Source: Primula veris (lineage: Eukaryota > Streptophyta > Magnoliopsida > Ericales > Primulaceae). From it: a DNA stretch of 64,000 bases. The notes beneath the pieces were generated by a model. That model was not told where the DNA came from and did not search any database. It saw only the letters and a program-made list of their open reading frames with translations. Of the stretch, positions 22,254-35,032 are shown one piece after another (within the stretch, counting starts at the first letter, position 1; every line of letters starts with the position of its first letter). A program made the position numbers and the translations under genes. Location of the stretch: positions 5,243,992-5,307,991 of the forward strand of contig OY821746.1 in assembly GCA_963682055.1 (NCBI GenBank), in the 5' to 3' direction.

Positions 22254-22669
22254 GAAAACAGACCTTAATGCTTGTTAAATTTACAATATGTATATAAGAT
22301 GACTAGTTCAATGTTTTCTTTTATAACTTTGAATTTTTTAAACCTTTCTGGCAATCATGATAGAAGGGTCTCTTTGTCCAGCCATTGTCTGTCTGGTGTG
22401 GCTGAATTAAATTAGGTTGCAGCCAGTGCAGGCTTCGGCATACACCTTGAAAACAGAATACACCTTGAAAACAGACTTTAATGCTTGTTAAATTTGCAAT
22501 ATGTATATAAGATGACTAGTTCAATGTTTTCTTTTATAACTTTGAATTTTTTAAACCTTTCTGGCGATCGTGATAGAAGGGTGTCTTTGTCCAGCCATTG
22601 TCTGCCTGGTTTAGCTGAATTAAATTAGGTTACAGCCGGTGCAGGCTTGAGCATATATCCACCTTGAAA
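22254..22669 (+). repeat. ~213-bp tandem duplication past the tail-anchored gene
   Basis: Two adjacent copies begin GAAAACAGAC at 22254 and 22467 and are highly similar throughout (TATATAAGATGACTAG, GAAGGGT and CAGCCATTGTCTG blocks). It starts about 140 bp past the stop codon and may alter the 3' UTR or polyadenylation. Confidence 0.85.
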
Positions 22670-22860
22670 GGCATAGGTAAGTAGTTTACGACCTTTGTCT
22701 AAGAGAATGAACTACCAATAGTCTCGTACTTTCCATTACGTTGTTTGCAATCTTCATAGAAAGATTTACTTGAAATATAATGCTCGGCTGTTATGCATTA
22801 TCTGTCATCAAAATCACCATTTGATGACTGATGTTGTCCGATTGGCAAATGATCATTTAT

Positions 22861-22978
22861 GCGTAAAATATCACAGCCTGAAAGTACTCTTGCAAAAATC
22901 TTGTGTAAAATATCATAGCTCGAAAGCACTGTCGCAAAAATCATTTGTGTAAAATATCACAGCTGGGAAGCACTGTGG
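22861..22978 (+). repeat. 42-44-bp repeat, three copies
   Basis: Units start G(C/T)GTAAAATATCA at 22861, 22903 and 22947; each continues CAGC...GAAAG-type sequence. A small intergenic array with no coding potential. Confidence 0.8.
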
Positions 22979-24470
22979 TTTCTTATTTAGTTATTGGTTC
23001 ATCAAAATTGACAATTGAATGCAAAATTAGGACGTTATGTACGAAATGATAGTCTACTAAAAGATACTGTGTGCTCCAAGCAGCAGCCGAAACTCAGTGA
23101 ACATACTACAATACAAGATCTATGCATGCCGAGCAGCCAATACTAGTGAAGCCTTTCTGCTGTTTTATTTTTTAAAGAAAGCCTCTGTGTTGCTGTTCTT
23201 ACTGGGATTTCTTTGTAAAAAAAAGTTTCAGGATAAACTAAATACATCCAAATTGAACCATCGGATCAAGTTGGAGCAATCTTTTTTCCAGGCATAATTC
23301 TCTGTATCCATTCAAAAATCGTAACTAATAGTTGCAGTTCATAAGTTATAACTGACTTTTTCCCCCGCAGTTGATTATTTTTTTCTGGTTTTTAAAAGTT
23401 GGTGTAAAATTTGTAAATTATTTTTTTGCCCACCATTAAGTTTGGACTGCTGTAATTGTTTTTTCTTTTGAATCATTTGTATGGACGGAATACTTCGTTT
23501 TCTTTAATAATAATGACTTAATGAGCATCTCTAGAAAAAATAAAAAATTATTGTAGGTGCAATAAACGGTGCTAAATTTTACGTAGCAGTATAGCACCAC
23601 GTTAGGATTAATATGGTACAACTCTGTGTTCTATATGATGTTTCAGATCACTGACGTATACTCGCCCTTTACGAATTTAAGGATCATATATGTGATTTGT
23701 GATGTGATGCTATTTTATTGATATTGGTTGAAAGTAATGGTTTATCGGAAGCAAGTAAATCCCTAAGATGTGAAAATGACATCTACGAGTTAATTTTAGT
23801 TTTACTGTCAGAATAGCCAATTTTAATCCTCGTAGATGATATCGAACATCACGACTCGTTAATGTTCAGAGTATTATAAATGGTACGGTAACATTCACCC
23901 GTATCTTCATGGTTAAAACAGTTTTTTGCATAGTCTTTTTTGCTTTAGTTGGGATCCTCCCTAAAATATGAAAACAGTAAACTACACAAATGCATCTAAA
24001 GCATACGACGGGAATCTAAGTTAAGTCATCAATTGATCATTCATAAATTGGAATCATTCTTAATGATATCGCTAAAGAGCTAGAGGCTAGAGCGATTTCT
24101 TTTTTTGGCACAAAGTTATGCTTTATATAATTGAACAGCCTAAAACCGGGGTTTTCACTAGAAGAAAGTTAAAAATCTACATTGAACTCGACGAACCCCC
24201 GACCAAAAATAACTGGTTTGTATTAGTTCCACACAAACAACATTATTTTTCTGCAATAAACCCTACAAAAATGAAATAACATAAATGCTGAAAATCTGGA
24301 GAGAAGAAAAAGCAACAACCAAGCCCATTTTTCCCCATTTTCCCATTTCGCAAAAAAACTGTGTATCCGATTATGTTTATCATTTCTCCTTGTTTTATAT
24401 ATAAACATTGAAGTATTTTACCTTCCTCACGTTTAGTTTAGATGTCCAGTAAAGATGTCATATACGAGCA
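22979..24470. other. Intergenic DNA without recognised genes
   Basis: AT-rich, with frequent stops on both strands. I see no coding, RNA or transposon-end signal that I can support. Confidence 0.5.
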
Positions 24471-24479
24471 AACAAGCAC

Positions 24480-25900
24480 CTAATCCTTCCTAATTCCACT
24501 TATTTCTCGCCTAATTGCTTAATTACTCCTAATTTACTAGATAACTAGATTCCGTCTAATTTCTGCCAATTTTAAAACACGGACCTTACAAAAATCCCAT
24601 ATAAACTAAAAAAAAACCAATTAAAAGGCAAGCCCAATCCAAACACACACAAATAAAATTCAAAACCCACATTAAAAATTTCCAACAAGTAGTTCTAAGT
24701 TGAAACAGGCCATGTAACGCCAAATCACACTTGATTCCTCTTATATCCCCATAATCGTCTTATCTGACCTATTTTACTAGACACTTAGAATCTGTCTAAT
24801 TTTCGTAAAACTCACATTTTAGAACACGGACCTTACAAAATGTCCATATAAACTCTAAAAAAAACATACCGCTTAAAAGGCAAGGCCAACCCAAACACAC
24901 CCAACTAAAATCCAAAGCCCAAAATTTTTCAACAAGCAGTGTTCTAAAAGGCCCAAGACATATTTTAAGTTAAACACGTCATGTAGGCCTAGTCTCACTT
25001 AATTCCTCTTATATCCCTCATACCCGCTTATCTCACCTATTTTTCTAGGCATTTATGATCTGCCTAATTTTTATAAAACTCGTGAATAGAGCACGAACCT
25101 TACAAAAAGCCCGTATAAACTAAAAAAAAAAATACCAATTAAAAGGCAAGTGCAATTTAAACACATCCAAATAAAATTCAAAACTCACATTAAAATTTTT
25201 CAACAAACAGTGTTCTAAAAGGCACATAACATATTATAAGTTGAAACATGTCATGTAGTGCCAAATCACACTTAGTTCGATGCATAATCGTCTTATCTCA
25301 CCTATTTTATTATACATTTATGATCCGTCTAATTTCCGTAAAACTTGCATTTTAGAACATGGAGCTTACAAAACGCCCATGTAAACTCAATAGAAAACAT
25401 ACCAGTTAAAAGGCAAGACCAATCCAAACAAATCGAACTAAAATCCAAAGTCCGCATTAAAAAAAATTCAACAATCAGTGTTCTAAAAGACACATTACAT
25501 ATTCTAATATGAAACATGTCATATAGCGCCAAATCACACTTAATTTCTCTTATATCCCCCTAATCGCCTTATCTCACCTATTTTACTAGACACTTACGAT
25601 CCGTCTAATTTGCGTAAAACTCGCCTTTTAGAACAAATACCTTATAAAACGCACGTGTAAACTAAAAAAAAAAAACCACTTAAAAGGCAAGACCAATCCA
25701 AACACACCAAACTAAAATCTAAAGCTCATGACACATTCTAAGTTAAACACGTCATGTAACGACAAATCACACTTAATTCCTCTTATATCCCCATAATGGT
25801 CTTATCTTACATATTTTACTAAAGAATTGTGATCCGTCTAATATCTATAAAATTCGCCTTTTAAAAACACAGAGCTTAAAAAAAGCCCATAATAAAAAAC
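24480..25900 (+). repeat. ~265-bp tandem array upstream of RPL8, 5-6 copies
   Basis: The junction phrase CAAATCACACTTAATTCCTC or a variant recurs near 24725, 24997, 25263, 25527 and 25765, so periods run from about 272 down to 235 bp. Each unit carries CTTATCTCACCTATTTTAC, a GAACACGGACCTTACAAAA-like block, a poly-A run and AATTAAAAGGCAAG. Copies are perhaps 80-90% alike by eye, so the array is not fresh. The last copy decays into the RPL8 core promoter. Confidence 0.85.
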
Positions 25901-25919
25901 AAGCCGAACTAAAATCGAA

Positions 25920-26031
25920 AAGCCCACGTTAAAACAATCGTGGTCACCACTCATATATATAACCGCACTCACACCATACATACACAGAGAAATAGATACA
26001 GAGAGAAATAGAGAGAGAGAGAGAGAGAGAG
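25920..26031 (+). promoter_or_regulatory. RPL8 core promoter and leader
   Basis: TATATATAA at 25954-25962 lies about 70 bp upstream of the ATG at 26032. A (GA)n stretch immediately precedes the ATG, typical of plant ribosomal protein leaders. The degenerate end of the 265-bp array reaches to within roughly 50 bp of the TATA box. Confidence 0.65.
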
Positions 26032-28384
<2,353 letters not shown>

Positions 28385-31061
28385 GATATGACGATGCCTT
28401 TAGTTTTGAGTATTGTCGTTCGATTATTGCATCATTATTTTTTTGAATGGATTTTTTATAATTTACTTGGAATTTATCTGTTGCAGAGACGAAATATTGG
28501 CCTATCAATTTTCCTTTGGAATTCAGTGGCATGTTATATATTTGTGGTCGTACGCCTCGTACCCCTTTTTATGCTTTTTGTTGCTCGTTTAGAATTTATT
28601 ATTCTTTTCAGTTGCTGTGGTGGTTTAGCTAATCCTGATATTGCCTTTTGACATGTTTTTGCAATCAGTCAGGAAAAAAAACATAAACAAAATACTACAC
28701 AAGGTTTTTATGCATGGTTACAAACTTCATTGCAAGTAAACTGCAATATTTCGTTTACGAATATCAATCGGTTGCAATTTGTGTAATTTTTGGTTTACAA
28801 AACTCTGTTTCATTTCATGACATCTGCAGCAGAAAGCGAACTTATGTTTTTACCATTACAAGCCTACAGCTGAGAAGCCGAAAGTCGTACATCATCTGCA
28901 GTTTTCACGAGACTCAACTTTGTGAGTAGCTCATACAGTTGTATTTGCAAAATTGTAGAGTAGCTTATACACATTTTTTTGTTTGTTGAAAATAGCTTGT
29001 ACACATTTAATAAGTACTGATTATACAATATGGACTGTATGACTTTGTTGGACATGCTGTGCGTCATTATTGCACCAAAAAAGAATTGCGTATCCAATGC
29101 AAAATATTGTCAACGCAGACTTTGAAAAGAAGATTATTTGTTAAATAGTGTCAGGAAAACAGACTTATTTTTTATGATATGATAGAAATTATAAAATGAC
29201 TAGTGAGCTACAAAGACACAAGTTGGTAATCACAACATCCCCATCACCATCTCTATCAAACTTTTAAAATTCCTTACATGAAAATATGTTTTTTAGATTT
29301 TGAAAATCTATTTATATTTTTATGTTAAATTTCAAACTCTCTTATAACATTTATAGAACAATTATTATATTATTAATAGCGTTAAAATTTAAAGTGATAA
29401 TATAAATAAATGGAGGAGACAATAGTTTATAATAAAATATTGTTATTTTATTTTGATGAGTATAAGCGATACTCTGTTAATATAAAGATTTCAAATTACT
29501 TTATTTATTTATAAAGAGTGAGTTGTGAGATTGATATGAGATCATTTTTTTTAATCATTTATATTAAAATAGATTTATCACATGGTGATGCAGTTGATTT
29601 TATAATACTCCTAATAACTTTGTTTTAGGTCCCAATGGCCAAATAGTTTATGGCCCTGAATTTCTTTTCAACGCAATCACCTATACATCAGTGTAGCTTT
29701 ATCAAATGTTTGAAGAGTGAAGACTGATGTGGTCAGTAACACAGCTTGTAGTTGGAGTAATTTGCTAGGAGTATTTCACAAGAGGAAAAGTTTCATGTCC
29801 AGTACATTTTATGGCAGTGTTAATGGTAAATCTTGTGTACATCACCATGTTGTTTATTAGTTGGTGTAACTGGAATTCGCTACATGTACATGCATGAAGA
29901 TCGAGAATATAAAAGCCGATGAAATTGCTAGATAATCCTGAACGGGGCGATTAAATTGTTTACCTGAATCGGTATTAGCTAGACACCCATTTGCCAATAA
30001 AAAAAAAGTTATATCAAGTCCTTTTATTCTCTTGTTTCATGCTTAATTAAGGAAAAGCCGCCTAAGGCCAAATTTTACTCCACACTGACTTAAATTATAG
30101 GATATTCAGCTTCTTATCTTAATGATAAAAAGTCGATAACACGATAACATCGAGTTTAATTTTATTCCTTGTAACTTGCTATCATAAATCTAAGTTTCGT
30201 CCAAAACTCTACCGGCTCTTTATAGTTTCGATCATAGCTAAACATAGTAAATATTTTGTTTTTGGATAAGCTAGCTAAAGATAGTAACTTACATATTGGA
30301 GCTGTTTTCAGGAAAACACATCACTTAATCATTTAAGAAAATTTACTCGGTTTTGTACCACATGCACTATATATACTACTATAGGCATGTTAATGTTCTT
30401 TGTACATATGAAAAATTAAAACTACAGGTTCCTAAAATGAATAACTATTACTTTTCCAGAAAAATGATGAATGAATGTTCCAATAAATTCAACCCAGCCT
30501 TCAATTTTATTTTATTTTACACCTACCCCCCACTCTTTACTTGCTTTGTTATACATATTACCTAAGGTAATACATATTACATATTACATATATCAACATT
30601 TGTAATACTATTTCATACTCCATTACCTCTTATTTTTTTCTCAAATTAGTTCTATTCATAACTTTCTTAAACTATGAATGGAAAAATAATAGAGTTTAAG
30701 AAAATTATAATTATATTAGTTGCATTCTTTAAATCGGTTGCCAAAGCAAAACTAATCAAACCCATTAGAGACATACAAATTGGTAAAACTGTGGGGGAAA
30801 TAAATAATTTAGTATGACTTTGAGGGACTACAACTATTCCCACCAATCACCATTATCCCATATTTAATTCTAGAATATTTAACGCACCTCTCCTACTTGT
30901 AATTTAATCTCAACAAGATAATCTCCACGTCTAGTAAACAATAATGAAAGTCTTTTATATGCACCACTAGCCGATATCAACGGCAGCCCTTTCCCTGACC
31001 CTTTATCTAACAATAATAATAAGAAGAAGAACATATAAGAAATAAATAATTTTAACAAGCC
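28385..31061. other. RPL8 3' UTR and intergenic DNA
   Basis: AT-rich with no supported gene. A 17-bp palindrome TATTACCTAAGGTAATA lies near 30556. Sequence before 31062 (AATAATAATAAGAAGAAG) is the likely leader of the next gene. Confidence 0.5.
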
Positions 31062-31529
31062 ATGAAGTCCCTTCTGGATTTTGTGGTTTGTTGCCGTGGC
31101 ACAAACTCTAACACCTCGGTCCCGCCGGCGTTGGAACAGACACGGTCCCTTGTTCTTGATACGTCAACATCGGTTCGACATCCTGTTATGGAACATAAGA
31201 AAAGGATCTCAAAGTCCAAGGAGTGGCGTCCGTCGCTTTCTGCTATTCTTGAAGATAGTTTTAATCCGGAGATGAATAGAAGGTCTAGTTCTTCTGCAGG
31301 ATCAGAGGGAATGCTAATTAGGAGTAAATGTTCATCCTCGGCTGCCACAGCTAGGAATGCTGGTTCTAGATCTCGGGCACATAATGACTTTGATTATAGG
31401 TATGATTCTGGAGAAAAAATTCTTGAAATGGTGACTATTTCAGAATTTAATAAATTTATAGATTTTATTGTTCTTTGGATTATTATGGCAATTGTCATGC
31501 CTGTGATTATGAAAACCTACTTTTCATGA
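31062..31529 (+). CDS. Small plant protein of unknown function (EWRPSLSAI motif)
   Basis: The N-terminus MKSLLDFVVCCRG, the basic stretch HKKRISKSK and the motif EWRPSLSAILEDS resemble a family of short, uncharacterised plant proteins. The Cys pair near the N-terminus could be lipid-modified. The 3' end is uncertain. The open frame runs to 31529 and would end in a hydrophobic segment (FIDFIVLWIIMAIVMPVIM), but a good GTATGA donor follows an AG at about 31408, so the real protein may splice to a downstream exon I could not find. No neighbours inform its role. Confidence 0.55.
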   Translation: MKSLLDFVVCCRGTNSNTSVPPALEQTRSLVLDTSTSVRHPVMEHKKRISKSKEWRPSLSAILEDSFNPEMNRRSSSSAGSEGMLIRSKCSSSAATARNAGSRSRAHNDFDYRYDSGEKILEMVTISEFNKFIDFIVLWIIMAIVMPVIMKTYFS

Positions 31530-33568
31530 ACAAGACCAGATATGGCCATCTGGTATGGGTGAATTGTTCTATAATTATTTTAGATTATTGGATACATTAC
31601 TGCTGACTGGCCTAATCAAAAGTTTAGGGATCAAAAAGAATTGTTTGTGAAAATAAAGGTTACCGCATAGAAATCTGGTTTGTTGTCACTTTTATTTCCC
31701 TCTAACCCCTCTCAGTTATAGTTATGAGTGAGTCTTTTCGAGGCCGAAAAAGCCCAAGTCTGTATCATACTCGTGACTTCCAGTTACGAATTCGACCACA
31801 ATTGACTTTTTATCTTTGATTTTCTTTGTCTTTTTTTTTTAATATTATTATTTTGTTAAAAATTACAAAAAATAAGTTATAAATTGACTAGGTTTTAAAT
31901 TGTGAATTTGGTATTATTCTGGGGATAACTAAGACAATGTTTTGCATTTGTACGCCAATGGAGAAATGTTACAGTTTAGGGCTTTAAGGCTTTGAGCACA
32001 TTGCAACATGATTTAACCAGAAACCTCTTTGCTATTTATCTTATCCATTATCTATTCAATAAGAGTCAAGGACAAACAATACTAGCTCTGGCATGGAAAA
32101 TTCAATCGCCTGCCAAAACTAACCTTATTTCTGAGTTCACTCTTTGGCTTCCTGCAAGGTATTAAGCTAGTTTTTTCTTATTTGTCACAGAAGATATGAC
32201 CGACCAATGGTAGTACCGTCATTTGCTCCGACATTTTGGTTCTAGTACAAGTAAAGAGGGGACCATATGGGGCGGTTTGCTGAATATCGGTAGAAGAAAC
32301 GTCCTTTGATGTTTTTTTAAAGCAGCATGAACTTTTCTGAAAGTTAAAAGCATCCTGTATGAACCTGTGTAGATATTCTTGTCTCAGATTAGAGCTTTTC
32401 TTGTTGCTTTTGAAACTGTATGATTCTCGAATTGATTAGCTTGATTGATAGAGAATGTCCTGGATTTGTCAATTGTGATTAATTCTTTTAAGTAGTTTGG
32501 TGTTCAAGATCACGTCAAACATAAATCAATTTAACCAAGCACCAATTAAGTTTGTAACTACCATATAGTTCAGTTGTTCTTTTCCATTTACAAAAAAAAA
32601 TACATAAAAAAGACAAGCTGAAACTCGCACATTTTATCTGTGTTAAGTATGCCAGAAGGAAAACATTTCGAATGGGCTCCAAAGTAGGTGTAATGTCCTC
32701 TAGCTTTCAGATTTTGAATTGTTTTTCAAAACATGGTCACATCATAGATGTGATACTCAAACCTCCAAATACTACTTGAAGATGTAACACAATCTAATTT
32801 GGTTCCATCAGTATACGTAAATATCTTGAAGAACTTGTTAGATTTTCTAAAATTCACAATCTAACAGTAACAAGGTATCTAAGGCATCCAGTAATAGGTA
32901 AATCGATCTAACTGCCCATCAGGAACATAGTTTGAGTACGTTCAAATGGTTGCAGAAATGGTTTGACTAATTTTATATGGTTGCAAATTGAAGTCTGTAA
33001 CTTGTTCTTCTTTTACCACCAAAATCTTGTAACAGAGATAATGGAGATACCGATGGGTCTGCAATGAGTTCAATACTCAGATATCCAATCTCGTATACTA
33101 GCAAAACCTACATAAACAAGATTAGGCTGAAAACTGAATCTAGCCTGTTAATTATTGTTTACCACACCAAACTATTGGTGGTTAACATGCATACTCAACT
33201 TACAAGTTTAATAATTTACATATTCACCTGTTACAAATTCATCAATCAACACACTCCGCTTAACACCGACAGAGCTGCAATGGAGCCTGGGTTTTATATA
33301 AAATTTACTAAAATACCCATGAGATGTTAAGTTAATTACAAAATTAGCATTTCATTTAAATAGAAAGTTTGTATTATACGTATTCAAAATTCTATCTATA
33401 TATAAGTGATAAGGTTAACACTAACAAACCTCAAACTCAATCCCTTACGATGACCAGTCATACCTGTTATTTTCAATACAAGGTAAGTTGGAGTCACATT
33501 TGTTTTTTCCCTATTTTTTAATCTTTCTTTTTTAATCTTTCTTTTTTATCCTAACTACTTAACTAGCG
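31530..33568. other. Intergenic DNA without recognised genes
   Basis: No supported ORF or RNA gene. A minus-strand TATATAAAACC near 33295 and an 88-codon + strand frame at 33064 are isolated and unsupported. Confidence 0.5.
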
Positions 33569-33750
33569 CACTACAAAAAAATACTCAAATAGCGACGGGA
33601 TTAATAACGGTATTTTTGTTATGAGCTTATTAGCGACGGTTTTTGTGACGGTTTTGTGACAGTTTAGTCAATTTGCGACAGATTTGTGACAACTTTTTAA
33701 ATTAGCGACAGACTTGTGACAGCTTTTGACTCTCACTAAATCAAACATTA
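33569..33750 (+). mobile_element. Terminus of a CACTA-type DNA transposon
   Basis: CACTACAAAAAAATACTC at 33569 is the classic CACTA terminal inverted repeat. It is followed by subterminal repeats of the TAGCGACGG and TTGCGACAGATTTGTGAC type, as in plant CACTA (En/Spm) elements. Element A inserted 180 bp inside. I could not find the opposite terminus (TTTTTTGTAGTG) within about 700 bp beyond element A, so the copy is probably truncated. Confidence 0.65.
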
Positions 33751-34970
33751 TGTTGAACATAGAGTTCAATAATGATTTTGATTATTACTTTGATTATGCG
33801 TTTAATGATTTTACGATATCGATGATATAACTCTTGTCTTGTCCAAAAATAGAAAACGTATATTTCAGGTCTTTAAATGATAGAGCATTCGATAACGAAG
33901 CCATAGGTTCAAGCGGAACCAAAATCGGAGCTAAAACGAAGGAGTTATGAGCATTCGAAGATTTACGGGATCAGGATTACAGTCGACCGATCGACTGGAC
34001 AAAAACGACCGATCGTTTTTGATCCAATTTCTTCCAGTGAGTCCAGTATAAAAACGACCGATCGTTTTCAGAAAACGACCGATCGTTTTCTGTAAAACGA
34101 CCGATCGACTGTAGAAAACGACCGATCGTTTTCTGCAGTTTTCGAAAACAGCTTTTCAGCTTATTCTGGAAAAGAGCTGTTAAAACTTCCAACGGTCATA
34201 ACCCAGAAAAACAGACTTTGCTGTTATATAAACCACCCCAATCTCTCTCCTAAATCACCAATCACATATACCAATCAAATTCCTTCAACCTCTCATTAAA
34301 AACCCTAATATCACCATTTTGGTGTATATATATTCGAGGAAGAGGAAAATCAAAGAGAAAGAGATTCAAGCTCGATTATCATCAACAACTCACCAATTAG
34401 CTTTTTAAGAAGCAATTAGAATCATGAGCGAAGTTACATTTTTGTAACTAAATTTGTATCGAGTGTTTTATAAACTCAATTGTGAGCGAGTGAACGGGTA
34501 GAGGCTTTGTAAGCAAGTGAAGCTTAAAAGCTCTAGGTTTTTCATTCGGGCACTCATAAATTGAGGGGGAGTCGTTGACTCATAGTCGTGTTCTCTTGCA
34601 CTTGTATCAAGAGTAGGAACCCCGGGTAGAGGGTGAGCCAATCGGTCGATTGAGCTCGATAGGTTTTGTAAAATCCGAAAGAAGAATTATAGTGAATTAC
34701 TCGGTAGTACCAAGGAGAGGACGTAGGCGCGTTTGCCGAACCTCTATAAATCGCGGTGTCAATTCCTTTCCTTTACTTTTACTTTACGCAACTTATTTTA
34801 TTGCTTATTTTCTTGTTTGCGTTAAGTAATTCTAGCAATTCTTTAACTCTTGTTATAACGCTTAAACTTAGAATTGCATTAGTTGGGTGTTAGTTGCTTA
34901 GAATTTTAATTAGGCGAAAATCGCCATAAACCTTATTCACCCCCCTCTAAGGTTAGCACACGGGCCAACA
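33751..34970 (+). repeat. Element A 5' LTR
   Basis: Starts TGTTGAACAT and ends GGGCCAACA. A TATATAAA box lies near 34225-34232. Six copies of CGACCGATCG lie at 33984-34128 in U3, most embedded as AAAACGACCGATCGTTTT. The U5 end is immediately followed by the primer site. Confidence 0.92.
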
Positions 34971-34972
34971 AT

Positions 34973-34984
34973 TGGTATCAGAGC
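34973..34984 (+). other. Element A primer-binding site
   Basis: TGGTATCAGAGC, complementary to the 3' end of initiator Met tRNA, two bases after the 5' LTR. Confidence 0.9.
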
Positions 34985-35032
34985 CGAGGCTCTTGCATAT
35001 AGGAATCTAACGATTCTAGAGTTAAGATCCCG

